Source: Phytophthora hibernalis
Lineage: Eukaryota; Oomycota; Peronosporomycetes; Peronosporales; Peronosporaceae
Reading direction: 5' to 3'
Length of the DNA stretch: 64,000 nt
NCBI GenBank assembly: GCA_012656075.1
Contig: JAAKBF010000244.1
Coordinates: forward strand, 310,001-374,000
Shown here: positions 11,166-22,138 of the stretch, piece by piece
How the letters are laid out: each line of letters starts with the position of its first letter
How positions within the stretch are numbered: the first letter of the stretch is position 1
The notes under the pieces: model-generated
Told to the model about the DNA's origin: nothing
Seen by the model: only the letters and a program-made list of their open reading frames with translations
The model's database searches: none
Translations under genes and position numbers: made by a program

Positions 11166-12420
11166 TGTCGTCTTTGCGCGATGAACTGGCACTTCTTCCC
11201 GAATTAGCAGACCTCAGTCCCAAGTGTGACATCACGAAAGCAGATGTTGGTGTCCCTGGACAAACGACTCCAGATCAAGAACGCAAGATACGGACTATCC
11301 TGGAACGACATCGCAAGATATTCTTGAGCGATGGTAATGTAGCCCCCTCTTCGGCGAGGGGTGTAGTGTGTGACCTGGATGTGGGTGATGCAAAGCCTGT
11401 TGCCAAACGCGCCCGGTCTATCGGTCCACATTTGATGCTGAAAGTATATGAATTGCTCAAGAAATTGTTGGAGACTAAGTTGATCGAGAACTCAGACTTA
11501 CCATGGGCCTCCCCGATCGTAATTGTTCTGAAGATGAACGGAACGGACATCCGGATGTGCATTGATTACCGGGTAGTCAACGGTTTCATCCGACTATCGA
11601 ACTATCCGCTTCCGCAGATTGACGATTTATTGATTGGTTTTGAGAGTGCTTCTATGGTTGATGAGTCTAGATATGGCGAATGGTTTTTGGGCGATCAAGA
11701 TCACGGAACGAGTCAAGTTGATTTCAGCTTTTGTGTGCCCATTTGGACATTTCCAATGGGTCCGTTTGCCGTTTGAAGTCAAGAATGCTCCACCGATTTA
11801 CCAAGCGGTTATCAACAATTGTCTTTTGGGGTTCGTCCGTCTCCCTCGAGAAGAAGAAGAGCTTGTAGACCCTGACGTGTTGGGGTTTCTTGGATTGGAT
11901 CCGGGGTAACAAAGTAAATCTGAGAGTGAAACGTCTAGGAATGCAGTTCTGATTCTGACCGATCAGATGACGGCGTTTAAGCGGAACATCCCGACGCCAC
12001 CCCAGATGGGACCCGTTCTTGGAAGAAGTTACTATACTTGATGACATCGCTCATGGGACGCCCATCTGGGATGAACTATGTGATGACCTGGATGCATTGT
12101 TGTTCAGACTACGCTTTTGGAACATTTCAGTGAGCATGCCTAAGAGTGAATTTGGTAAATTGACGATTCCATACTTGTCTCATGAGATTAGCGCCGAAGG
12201 GATTCGCGCCAAGCCCAAGATTGCGAAAGGCGTCCAGGATCTTCCGTTCCCGAAGACCTTGAAAGGAGTGCAGTCTTTTCTTGGGAGCCTGAATTATTAT
12301 CATATGTTCATCGAGGATTTTCCGGTTGTAGCTGCAGTCTTGTACGAACTTACAGATGAGCGAATACGTGCAGGACGAGATCTGTCTAAAGCCAAGGAAG
12401 CTTTTGAAACCCTGAAGTGA
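11165..12420 (+). pseudogene. G2 reverse transcriptase
   Basis: Starts with LPELADLSPKCDITK and ARGVVCDLDVGDAKP, then WASPIVIVLKMNGTDIRMCI and YPLPQIDDLL. After a frameshift at about 11640 it reads LDMANGFWAIKITERVKLIS, FEVKNAPPIYQAVI and a divergent insert (about 11845-12026) containing a stop at 11908. The frame 12019-12420 gives the catalytic TILDDIAHG, IPYLSHEISAEGI and QSFLGSLNYY. Both aspartates of the YxDD box remain, but the box reads ILDD. The insert between the NAP and xxDD motifs is about 60 codons, a feature shared with G1, G3 and G4. Confidence 0.8.
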
Positions 12421-13370
12421 AAGATCGTGTCGACTCCGTTGTTACGTCATCCTGATCGTACAAGACCATTTGTAATCATACCTCACGCCAACCAGTGGGC
12501 AGCTTGCGCAGTACTCGGCCAAGTGTATGATGGGATAATTCAACCGGTGCGATTCACGGGGCGAGCCCTGAACGAGTCTGAGATTCGTTATCATTTTGCA
12601 GAGAAGGAGGCCATTGTAGTATTACGAGTTCTGGAACTGCTCTGGACGATCGTCCAAGATACCAACACCAACATTGTTGTTTATTCCCGATACACAGTGT
12701 TGAGTTGGCTGATCAACTCCAAGACAGCAGACGGAAAGAACATGAAATGGGGAATTACTCTGTCTCACTGGAACCCAGAAGTACGAAAGATTGAAGATGG
12801 TGCTGCAAAGACTTCGACCCGTCAAGGAAGTTGTGGATGCGTCATCTGGTAACTTCCTGGCTGGCATGCCTTGAGCGCACATGGTTTCATCCTGGAAGAT
12901 GTCACAGTGAACGATGCAGCGTATAATGGTCTCCTCAATACTGGTGCTTTTGTCTGAACGTAACGTCGAGGATGTGGTCGTCGTGGGAGATTCTCGGATC
13001 GTCATTGAGCAATGTCAAGGTGTCATCAATTGCAATACTCCGAATCTGCAGAGGCGCCTGGCCGAGTATCATACTTTGAAGGTTAAGTTTGACTCGATCC
13101 GACTAGTACATGTCAAACGTGCTTTTAATTAAGCAGCAAATTACTTGACGTCCAAGACATTGATATTGGGCAAGGCATGGCATGTCCAGGATCAAGAAGA
13201 ACTCACGCATTTGGAAAATGTGTCGACGATTGCGGAACAATTGATGAAACCAGTAGTAATCCTAGACGAGTCCGGAAAGAAAGCTTCCGTTCAAGACGAC
13301 GAGGCACTCACTCTGGATGCCCCTCGATTGAAGATCGTCCAGGGTCCGATTCAGAACCTCTAACCATGGC
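12421..13370 (+). pseudogene. G2 tandem RNase H domains
   Basis: First domain (12427-12730): LLRHPDRTRPFVIIPHANQW, VRFTGRALNESEI, EKEAIVVLRVL and VVYSRYTVLSWLI. The catalytic aspartates of Ty3-type RNase H are replaced by H and R. Second domain (about 12830-13240): an in-frame stop at 12849, then TVNDAAYNG, VVVVGDSRIVIEQ, LVHVKRAFN and another stop at about 13130. The N-terminal DGSA motif of the archaeal-type domain is not visible and the E of NEAEYNG has become A, so this copy's second domain looks degenerate as well. Confidence 0.7.
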
Positions 13371-13374
13371 GGCA

Positions 13375-14340
13375 CGAGTGCTGGCGGCAATTACACGCAG
13401 CCATGCTCGGGAAGGTTGCGACCAGGTAGATTCCCTGGGTCCGATTGAATACCAGGCAGAACGGTGGAGGCGTATCCAAGTACACCAGGAAAGCGATCCG
13501 TTCTCGAGGGACGTCAAGAGATTCCTGAACGACGAGTTTGATCATTTCTCCCGTCCGCAACTCAACACGATTTCAAAGAAGGCGGAGTTGTTCGCACCAG
13601 ATTCAAGAGGAATTATCTATCGCCTGAGTAGATCCACTCAAGGGCGTTCACGAGATATGGCAGATGAGCCAAGACTAGTCGTTCCTGCGTTGCTCCAAGA
13701 AGACATGTTTCATTATGCCCATGAAGACTTCAAAGGCGGCCATCAAGGAATTATTCGAACACACGAGAAATTGCGTACGGAATTCTACTGGCATGGTATG
13801 TTCGCGGATGTTCAGCATTTCGTCAGAGAATGTGTGGATTGCGCAAGTGGTAAGGGGCGTCCCCCTGGCCCGCCACCTGGGAACATTGAGCCTAGAAGCC
13901 CGTTCGAGGTTGTCTCGATGGATTTTGTTACTCATATGCCCAAGTCTGAACGAGGTAACACATTTCTGTTACTCTTCCAGAATGCGTTCTCCGGGTTCGT
14001 AATGTGCAAGCAGATGAACTCCACCACAGCGCAAGAAGTTACTGAGGCCTACGAAGAATGTGTATTTCGATGGTTCGGTGCGAGCTCGATGGTACGCCAC
14101 GACCAGGATCCAAGATTCATGAGTGAGGTGTTTACACGTTTTGAGAACTCCTGGGCAGCAAACAACGAGCGTCTCTAGCCTACCGTCCACAAGCGAACGG
14201 TCAACAGGAACGCTCCGTCCAGACCGTCATGCGCAGCGTCCGATCTTACGTTGCCGAGGCAGATTAGAGCATCATGCTGAAAGATTGATGTTCGCTTTGA
14301 TGCCACCAGGCTGGATACCCCATTCTATTTAGTTCATGGA
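13375..14340 (+). pseudogene. G2 integrase
   Basis: Integrase catalysing LTR-cDNA insertion. The frame 13177-14178 holds VPALLQEDMFHYAHED, GGHQGIIRTHEKL and ECVDCASGK (HHCC zinc domain at about 13700-13850). The core follows: MDFVTHMPKSERGNTFLLLF (first D) and RHDQDPRFMSEVF (second D). After a frameshift at about 14165 it continues YRPQANGQQERSVQTVM with the catalytic E, then stops at about 14264. The triad is therefore present but split over frames. Confidence 0.85.
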
Positions 14341-15123
14341 TGGAACGCACAAGGGACTGTATCGGCCATGCTGGGTCCAAAACCGTCAAGTGTTCCTGAA
14401 CGTACGGCTTATGAGTGGAGGAGAAAACTTCAACGTGATTATACGTACGCCCAGGCCTGCGCGAAGGATCTTCAGAAGAAGGCTAAACGTGAACGAGCAG
14501 CGGAACAGACTCGGAAATGGCGGGAATTGTCGGATCGAATCAAGGCCGGTTTCAAAGTCGGAGATGCAGTTTGGTTATATATTCCTAGAGTGTAGACTGG
14601 ATTGAGTCGCAAGCTGGCTCACCTGTGGCATGGACCGTTCAGGATTGCAGAGATTCATGACGATTTCAGAGTGAAGCTCAAAGTTGAGAATACGGGTTAC
14701 CGTGTCAACCCTTGGATTCACATCAGTCGTTTAAAGTCTCGAGCTCTATATCCTAGACGTCCAACCATTCATGTTGACATTTTGGACGATGATGATTTTG
14801 ACGCAGCTTTACCACCAGAAGATAGCTGGGCGGCTGACAACCTGAACGACCAATACGAGGTTGAAGAAATCCGGGACATGCGTTGGCCCAAACGTACGCG
14901 AACAGCCACACGCGTCCGGGAATACCTTGTGAAATGGAAAGGTTATGAGGAACCTGAGTGGATCCCGGCTTCTCAATTGAGTTGTGGTGCATTACTATAT
15001 GAATTCAACAAGGGGCGAGGGCTCGGGCGCGTTTTCAAGCAATGCAAGCGGGAGATGACCACCCAAGAATATAGCATTTCTGGATGTGAATTCCTGAATG
15101 TATCAGACCGTCGAATTAAGTGA
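14341..15123 (+). pseudogene. G2 integrase C-terminus and chromodomain
   Basis: 14368-14595 encodes the Arg/Lys-rich integrase tail (KRERAAEQTRKWRELSDRIK) and VGDAVWLYIPRV, then a TAG at 14593-14595. 14602-15123 continues with RKLAHLWHGPFRIAE, the LPPEDSWAADN motif and a chromodomain, YEVEEIRDMRW...EYLVKWKGYEEPEWIPASQL, at about 14855-14985. Chromodomains in Gypsy integrases direct insertion to marked chromatin. Family knowledge therefore suggests heterochromatin-biased integration, in keeping with the nested arrangement here. Confidence 0.85.
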
Positions 15124-15161
15124 ACCTACGGTATTTGGGGGTGAATAGTGATTGAAGATTG

Positions 15162-15178
15162 TGCCGGCCAAGCCGGCA
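15162..15178. other. Short perfect hairpin after G2 pol
   Basis: TGCCGGCCAAGCCGGCA: a 7-bp stem with a 3-base loop, about 40 bp after the pol stop and in the gap between pol and the convergent reverse-strand gene. Any role in 3'-end formation is inference only. Confidence 0.35.
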
Positions 15179-15657
15179 AAGTGATGTTCATCCCGGAAGG
15201 GGTTGGCGTGCAAAGCAAGAAGTGATGTCAACTTGGGAGGAACGGGAAGCATTCGAAGAGGAAGATTATGTGAAGAGGATGAATTGTCAAGACATGAGAT
15301 GCCTTACGTGAAATTAAATGCAAAAGGGTGTTACACTACGATATGCAAGTGGCAGAAGCAACGTCCAGACCCCTACGTGGACGGCTGTGCAAGAAGACGT
15401 CAGAGGAACGGCTCAGTGATTGGGTTATCTCCACGTTCATTTGCCGAAAGCAGCCGAGACTTGAGGTCGTCTGAGATGTGGGCGATTCGCCGCGTGTCAG
15501 TGCAGTACTTGGTCCATTCTGTGCGTACAGGTTCGACACGATCGATTATCTCCAATTGATCCATCAGAGTATGGCGGGAACCGTCTGGCTTAGTCGTGCT
15601 AGGGTCCATCAGGAACCAGTAACACACCATGACTGGATACGTCCAGACTCCCGGCTC

Positions 15658-16293
15658 TTAAAAGATCGACGCTGGAAGACCATTGTCGATAGGACGGTTC
15701 TTACGTTTCGCCATTGATCGTCCAACCAACTCATGACGCCGACAACGTTCCTTTTGAAGCCGGGCAGCCATGGAGTAGAGACTGTCGTCCTGGTCGTTAT
15801 CGTCATCGGCGACCCCTTTGGTCTTCATGATGAGCCAGTGCAGGACCTCCCAGAAGACACGAGCGTTTTCCTCAACGAAGCTGAGATATTCGTCCAGAAG
15901 TGCAATCTGTTTGGCAGTCAACTCAGAACGCCGATGGAAGTAAAACACCTTGACACGTTCGTCCCACATAGTCTTCCAAGGCTCTTGGGCAATTAGATCC
16001 AAGTATTCGGCGACATTCCAACGCTCGGCCAGGATGAATGTTTCAATTTTCAGGGCGTAATCAGGAAAACCTGGAGACTGCTGAACGTGACCATTTTTCT
16101 TGGGTGAACGGTGCGCGAGGACGCCACAAATGCGCCAAGACACGACACCAGGGCCTGGAGTTTCCACAGTTGCCAATTCAGTAGTCGTGAGATCTTCAAA
16201 TTTGATGCGAGCTAACGGTGATTGAGATCGTAGAATTGCGGCCCTGGAAGTGCGTTTCTTGGACACAGATTTCTCGGACGAACTTGACTTCAA
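15658..16293 (-). pseudogene. C-terminal segment of the G2 reverse-strand gene
   Basis: 211 codons. A basic start (KKRTSRAAILRSQSPLARIK) is followed by an aromatic-rich, globular-looking block: GVVSWRICGVLAHRSPKKNG, ETFILAERWNVAEYLDLIAQ, KTMWDERVKVFYFHRRSELT, ENARVFWEVLHWLIMKTKG. It overlaps the previous segment (16290-16838, with WPAFVEHTVEVFYS and SPKKSLVGSLEYTDDEENAP) by 4 bp. No family recognised. Its high Trp/Phe content and unbroken 211-codon run imply past selection on protein. Confidence 0.6.
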
Positions 16294-16911
16294 AGGCGAC
16301 TGTCGAGAACGTTTTCTGGGTGAAGGAGAAGTCGGTGCTTTCTTGGAAGACGACTTGGAGTCTGAACTCGAGAGCTGACGGGCAAGGATCGCATACGCTT
16401 AGCTTTAGACTTGCGTCGAGGTGTAGGAGCGTTTTCCTCATCATCGGTATATTCCAAAGATCCGACAAGTGATTTCTTCGGAGACGCAGCCTTGTGCAAC
16501 TCAATCGCGGCGCGTTCGGCTTGATCGTCATAATCCTCGTCGGCATCGTCATCTTTCTCTTCGGACGTTGAATAAAACACCTCCACCGTGTGCTCTACAA
16601 AGGCGGGCCATCGAGGAGGACATTGGCATCTTTGAGGAGTGTCTAAGACGACTTCAGCAATCCGAAAATAAGCGCCAGGATAGTGACGGGCCCAAGGGGT
16701 GCTGTCCAATCGACGCCAATACATCATGCTAGTAAGCATGGGAACGAGAGGAGTCCGATGAAACAACGTGTGGGCAATCTTGTCCTCACCCATCCACTGA
16801 AGCACATTCTCGTAACCAATGCCGGTCTGCATTGCCAATTGTACGTCCCGACGGAGGTCTTGCCATGCGAGAATTCCGGAAGCATCTTGCAGGCCTCGTC
16901 AACGGAAACGT

Positions 16912-17616
16912 TCAAGAACCTCTCGGCGGGGCGTGCACCAGCACGTGCCTCTTTGGGGTTCGATGGCCGTAACTGTAACTCATCAAAAGACCGAGCGTGT
17001 GTCGACTCGGGTGTGCTTGCAGATTTTTACCCGACTTCTGCGACTTCTTGGACGGCTGTCGCGCTGCAGACTTGGACGGGGAACGGCTACCACGCAGGTC
17101 AATCACTTGTGGTGCAGTAGGCGGTTTATCATCTGTCTTACCCTCGTATTGTTCAACGTCGTCGCCATCAGCGTCACTATCTGGAGGCGCCGGACCAGGA
17201 TGCGCGGGAATCATCCTGTATGACTTGTCGGCAGCGTCCACTTGGATCCATGTCCTCCAAGAAACTGGCGGTTCGGTCTCGAAGTGCTTGAATAGCCTAC
17301 GCAGTCGAGGCCAGTTGTTGCGAACTTCGTTGGAACCCTCGTTCAGGAATGCCATGAGCTTGTCAGCGTCGAAAGAGGTATCCTGGGCAGTGCGTTCAAG
17401 GTCTTTGATTCGCTGGTGAGCACGATCCAAGTCAGCATCCAGACCCTGGATGTGATCACATAATACGTGTTCCATCTTGAGACTTTCGTCAGCGAGGCGT
17501 TTGAAGTCAGCTTCCAACGTTGCACGAGCTTTTGCAGCCTCGTCATGAACGCGCTGTACTTCTTTCTCGTGATACTTCTGGAGGAACGTATAGTCACGCC
17601 GAATCTGAAGACTCAC
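16912..17616 (-). pseudogene. Coiled-coil segment of the G2 reverse-strand gene
   Basis: Longest intact piece of the middle of the antisense gene, 234 codons: RRDYTFLQKYHEKEVQRVHD, then heptad-like helices (KRLADESLKMEHVLCDHIQG, LDRAHQRIKDLERTAQD), a globular-looking LRRLFKHFETEPPVSWRTWI, an acidic stretch and a basic Ser/Pro stretch (RGSRSPSKSAARQPSKKSQK). The alternation of acidic and basic low complexity around a coiled coil suggests a nucleic-acid- or chromatin-associated structural protein, but this is inference. Confidence 0.6.
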
Positions 17617-18676
17617 AGCAGAGCATCGTCCGTAGCATGGACTCCCATCTCATCGAGTTGACGTACCATCGCCCAGCGATGACTTAGAAGACGATGAAGG
17701 AAGATACCGTGTAGAACACTCTTTCAGCAAAACGGTCGACGAGGAATTGCATCATCAGGGATGCCATCTCTCGACGCATGATGAGCAAGTCCAACGTAGT
17801 CTCCAACGCAGACACCGAGGGGAGTTTCCAGTATGACGTCGAAGGATCATGTCTCGAACTGGACGTGTCTCGTTACGGTTGACCTGGAATACCTCACCGA
17901 GGTCCGTAAAGTCAAAGTCCGACAAACCCTCAAAAGCATGAGGGCCTCAACGCCGCCATAACCTTTTTGGATGTACTTGCCGTCTCGGTAAGCTTGGACG
18001 TTGGCAGACAAACACGCACTATGAAAGTGTGCCCGAGCGGCTCGTGTTTAGGCGGTGCCACACCCCGAGTAGGCAAGACGTTCGTTATTCCAAGCGGCCC
18101 TCGGTGGTGAGCAGGTAAGGTGCCGGCTTGGACGTGGTCGACGTGCTCATCGATCGACAACAGTCCTGCCACGGCGGAAGCTTCGACGTCACTGTTCGTA
18201 TGCGCGCTTGCGGGATCCGGTGGAACGTCGCCAAGAATCAACGAGGACCGTTTTGGAGGTTCCTCCTCTTCCTCCTCCTCGACGCTCATGTCCTCGGCTG
18301 GACCCTCGTCGGCGACCATAGGGAGGGCGTGGCCGTCACCACCACCCGCGCACGCGGTCTCCACCTCAACTGGGTGGCAGCCGGCGGGAGTTGCGCAGGG
18401 TGGGGCGGCAAGTTGGCGCCAGGCGTTCGGGGTACCATGGCTTGTGCGGCAGAAGGGAAATTGCTTGTGAACAGCGCGTTTCCTTTTCGAAATCTGAAAG
18501 TGAAAATGAAAGCGAGTGACGTGGCTGGGACAAGGTGCGCAGAAGGGACGCCAACTTCGGAAGTTGTCCAACGGGATTTACGTCCAGGCTGACCCGCCGT
18601 CCAGGCTTGCTAGGATCGTGGGATCTAGCCATGATCGATCAATTCGGCAAATGATCTCTGTGATGGATCAAGACTA

Positions 18677-20118
18677 GAGGACGATGTGACTTCGGATTTT
18701 ACCCCGAGTCCCAAGCAGCTGCCTCTAGAAAGTCTGATTGGTTGGGGAGAATAAGGCCAGTTTTAACGTGGAGTGTGACATGTGGATAATGTGGAAAAAT
18801 GCCGGAGTGCGGTGCTTGCGGTTAGCTATGGATGGGCTCGGCAACCCTGAAAGACTGTGTACTGCGGTACGGTTGCCAAAATTCCCGAAGACAGGTAAAA
18901 CCCCTAGGGTGCGTACAAGTGCCTCCGATGGGCCCAATACCAGAGAGCCACCTGCCCTTACATAAGTGAAGACCCGTATATGAGCATGACCAAGATCTCT
19001 CGAAGCAAAACTACCACTATCACAGACCTGGAGTCCTGAATGATACCAACCCGAACGATTGCAGCCCTGGACGACGAATGTAGTCCTGAACGTGCAATCC
19101 TGGACGTACAAAATTCCAGTATACAAATCCAAGATGTTAACGACCGACCACCTCGACCGATCAAGAACAAATCAGAAGATGCGCAAGATACGCAAGCCGG
19201 ATTTCCCAAGGTACCTTCCATGTTTACCCACGTGCCTGACCCAGTGTCAGACGCACGCGACGTCTGACCCGAAGTGGTCGACGTCAACACTTTCATAGTG
19301 AACTCAAGACTAACGACAGAAGTGCAAGTCAACAGTAGAAGATAGCCATCAACAGATAACAGACAAACAGAGTTCGTTTTACCCTATAGCCCACAAGTCC
19401 GGAAGAAACCTGCCAGACGTTTATCCTGGAGGACCGCGAGGCGTGTTGACTACTAAGGGCTCATCAGGCTGTGCGACGACCGGTGAGGGACTCTCGTTAA
19501 GTAAGTCAAGCCAAGTTAGACGGGGACCAGACGTTACCCGTCCTGGAGTGATCCGTTCTATTCCATTCCTAATTGTGGTGAACATCCTTGAACGGTTGAC
19601 TCCGCATTTCATACTAACTACATCTTTGAACGTTTAAGATAGTCTACGTCTAGGGATTTGAAGAATCCGATTATCGAGTGATAGGACTGTATTGTTCTGT
19701 TTATTTCCCTCACTAGTGGGGTGGTGCGCGTTTTGAACAGCCACAAGGACTGACCAGTGTCCTGGAAGTGGCTTAGTTGACTGGAGTATAGACCCACCGT
19801 CTCGGGGTCTGAAAGAATAAGTGACGGCTACATATTTTGTATAACTCTGTTTTGTAGATTGGTTATCTCGAGCCGTGGAAGCTACGCCCAAGAAGGTTAC
19901 GTTCAGCCCCACGCTCAAGACCTACACATGTAGAACAACTCATACGGTGCGAATCCAAGTATCGAAGATAAACGACACAGAAAGGGATTGCAGAAGGAGA
20001 CACACCGCCATTCCTGGACGTAATTTACGTTCAGGATTACAACCGTCTTTCAGGAAAGTCGGGTTGGGCTTGCCCTATACACCCTCGGCGACCAAACGTT
20101 TTCATCGACTTCACCACA
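18677..20118 (+). repeat. G2 3' LTR
   Basis: Copy of 3947-5392, ending TTCACCACA directly before TTAG. Compared by eye with the 5' copy it shows about twenty substitutions or one- to two-base indels over 1.44 kb, concentrated in the last 250 bp. The purine-rich CTAGAGGACGA just before or at its start may be the polypurine tract. Confidence 0.85.
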
Positions 20119-20122
20119 TTAG

Positions 20123-20650
20123 GACTTATCACCGGGTGAAGGCCGATTACTATTGGATTGGGCTGTATACCGACATGGTCAAGCATGTGCAAGCCTGTGA
20201 AGATTGCAACACCAGTAAGAGCAAGCCTCATCTTCGCGGATATTTGCCAGGTAACGTCGTTTCTGATCGACCTTTCCAGATTGTGTCAATGGACTTCGTT
20301 ATACCCTTGCCGAAGACTCAGCGAGGCAACACGGCTCTCCAGCCATTTCAAGATCACTTCACCGGGTTCGTCATCGCTAAGGCGATGGGCGATACTGGGG
20401 CACTCGAAGTGGCTAAAGCATTTGAAGAGTGCATATTCCGTGGATTCGGCGCACCATCGCTCATCCGACACGACCTAGACCCAAGATTTATGAGCAAAGT
20501 CTTTCAGACTTTCTCGGAAATGATGCAGTCGAAGTCTCGATCTACACTGAGCTACCGACCACAAGGGAACGAACAGCAGGAACGAAGTGTGAAGACTATG
20601 ATACAAACGGTGCGTGTCTACGTGGAAGAACCGCTTCAAGCTGACTGAGA
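20123..20650 (+). pseudogene. G1 integrase core
   Basis: Begins directly after the TTAG duplication with TYHRVKADYYWIGLYTDM and ACEDCNTSKSK, the two-cysteine half of the HHCC domain whose histidine half is at 3905-3940. The core has MDFVIPLPKTQRGNTALQPF (first D), HDLDPRFMSKVFQTF (second D) and YRPQGNEQQERSVKTM (E). The frame then stops at 20648. A longer open frame extends upstream to 19875, but that part is LTR sequence of G2 read through by chance. Confidence 0.85.
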
Positions 20651-21579
20651 CGACATCGCTGAGAAACTGGTCTACGCAATCAACAATTCGAGGGATTCGA
20701 CTCGGCGAGAAACGCCATCCTACTTAGTCCATGGCTGGGACACTCAAGCAACACTTAAATCGATGACATTCTCCATTCGCCGAGTCTCGAAAGACTCCAC
20801 GAAACAAACCACCTCAGCGAAAGCTACAAAATAGCGTCGGGAAGCTAACCGACAACGGGAAATAGCGCTCAAACTAGCCTATGAGTACCAGCTGAAGGAA
20901 AAGGCCCGGCGACCAAAAGAACACAACGACTCGCTGAGTCGGAGCGAGCAGAAAGTTATACCGAATGACTCGACGAGCGAAGAGACAGCTGAAGCGAACA
21001 ATAGTGACGGACTTGTCGAACCAAAACGGTCGCTGTTCAAGATTGGAGACCAAGTCTGGTTGTTCATGGAGCGCGTCAAACCAGGCCTGAAGAAGAAGCT
21101 AGCCCATCGATGGCACGGTCCGTTCCGGATCAAGCAGAAGATCGAGGAGTTCGCCTATGAGCTGAAGCTGCCAGACAAGAGTGGCTACCGGTTCTACCCA
21201 GTAGTCTACGTGTTCAGACTAAAGAAAGTGACCGAGCTCGGCGAAAGGCCTACGACTTCGCTAGTCAAAGGGCTCAGCGAAACCGATCGATTGGATTTCG
21301 ACGAGGAACTGCTGCCAGAAGACAGTTGGGAACCTGACGAACGGACTGGTCGATATGAAGTCGAAGCCATCCTTAGGGACGAAATGCCACTCGACGAGTA
21401 CGGATCGAGCCCAGCGCCGGTTTCTGGTAAAATGGGTGGGCTATGACGAACCCGGCTGGGAACCACTGTCGAATTTATCGTGTGGGGTCCTCTCTTCGAC
21501 TACCTTCGACAAAAGAAACGTGAAAACCGTCTCCAAATGGTGCAAGTTGCAGACGAATGTTAAAAGCTATTGCATATGA
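20651..21579 (+). pseudogene. G1 integrase tail and chromodomain
   Basis: DDIAEKLVYAINNSRDSTRR and ETPSYLVHGWDTQATLKSM lead to a stop at 20832, followed by a Lys/Glu/Ser-rich stretch and FKIGDQVWLFMERVKPGLKK. From 21060 it reads KLAHRWHGPFRIKQK, LLPEDSWEPDERTGRYEVE and, after a frameshift at about 21420, RRFLVKWVGYDEPGWEPLSN, the chromodomain core. The last stop is at 21577-21579. Confidence 0.8.
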
Positions 21580-21797
21580 CAAAATACCACCGACCTGTGA
21601 AGACAAGCAGGCAGGTCGAGTGAGCGAAAGCTACTACGTCAACATATATTTTTGATATTACGAGATGCATGAGTACGGACTACATGAAGAAAGAGAAATC
21701 ACAACCAAGACTCATCGAAAACTGCAACTGGGCGAACTGGGAGTCTCAGCGAAGCGACTGCTTAGGCCTCGTCGAAACTTTGCTCGAAAATGTGAAG

Positions 21798-22138
21798 TGT
21801 GGTGTTGTGATTCACAGAAAACGTCGTTAGTTCGGCTTCCACGCAACAGCACAACAATTCGCCGATGTTTAGCTTGCGCAGGGTTCCTGTCGGTTCCCTT
21901 TGCGGTTCGCCCCAGCCGGGTTCAGTTGAGTGTTGTTCCCAACAAGTACCAAGCTCCAAACTCTCCAGAGACTCGCCTGAGCGGGGCAGTCTCCGTGCTA
22001 AAGCCTGTGTCCTCCACCAAAGGATAGACGGCAGCGCACGAGCGTGTTTACAGGTCACCAGGCGCAGACTACAGCTTACTCTACAGAGCAAAAGATTCAG
22101 TTCTAGAGTGTTTTGACGTTGAGTGGGCCCAGTCATTC
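21798..22138 (+). repeat. G1 3' LTR, first about 340 bp
   Basis: Starts TGTGGTGTTGTGATTCACAG after GAAG and matches 58698-58990 in the same order (CTTGCGCAGGGTT.CTGTCGG, CCACCAAAGGATAGACG, TTTACAGGTCACCAGGCGCA). That second copy also follows G1-like internal DNA, supporting an LTR start. It is cut off at about 22138 by the MULE fragment. 21580-21797 is non-coding 3' internal sequence. Confidence 0.65.

Larger units (their letters stand above)
15658..18632 (-). pseudogene. G2 reverse-strand gene (antisense ORF), function unknown
   Basis: Between the pol stop and the 3' LTR lies about 3 kb whose coding signal is on the minus strand. It starts near an ATG at 18632 (MARSHDPSKPGRRVSLDVNP) and ends at 15658. 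Frames link up in order: an acidic/Pro-rich N-terminal part (18571-17930, with EEEEEEEPPKRSSLILGDVP), a poorly preserved part (about 17930-17620), a coiled-coil part (17616-16912), an acidic/basic part (16838-16290) and a conserved-looking C-terminal part (16293-15658). Joined, it would be about 950 residues. I recognise no Pfam-like domain, signal peptide or membrane segment, so there is no support for an envelope protein. Antisense ORFs between pol and 3' LTR are known in some plant Tat-lineage elements, and the position is analogous. It is broken by several frameshifts. Confidence 0.65.
3947..20118 (+). mobile_element. Ty3/Gypsy chromodomain element G2 with reverse-strand gene, 16.2 kb
   Basis: Complete LTR retrotransposon: 5' LTR 3947-5392, PBS at 5395, gag, protease, RT, two RNase H domains, integrase, chromodomain, a reverse-oriented gene, and 3' LTR about 18677-20118. 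The host G1 sequence reads CGTTAG before the element and TTAGGACTTATC after it, giving a 4-bp TTAG duplication (3943-3946 and 20119-20122). The LTRs match over about 1.44 kb with about twenty small differences by eye, so insertion is fairly recent, yet pol is frameshifted in many places. The first four bases of the two LTRs do not match (TGAC against GAGG), so the exact left boundary is slightly uncertain. Confidence 0.85.
20123..22138 (+). mobile_element. Ty3/Gypsy element G1, right half
   Basis: Continuation of G1 after the G2 insertion: rest of integrase, chromodomain, 3' untranslated region and the first about 340 bp of an LTR. Domain order and reading direction match the left half, and the integrase zinc domain is completed across the G2 insertion. 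Confidence 0.85.

Noticed and set aside
15658..18632. Envelope-like gene in G2
   Set aside because: The extra gene is on the opposite strand and shows no signal peptide, membrane segment or fusion-type motif.
19875..20122. N-terminal part of the 257-codon frame at 19875-20648
   Set aside because: This part is LTR sequence of G2 read through into the G1 integrase; the gene portion starts at 20123.
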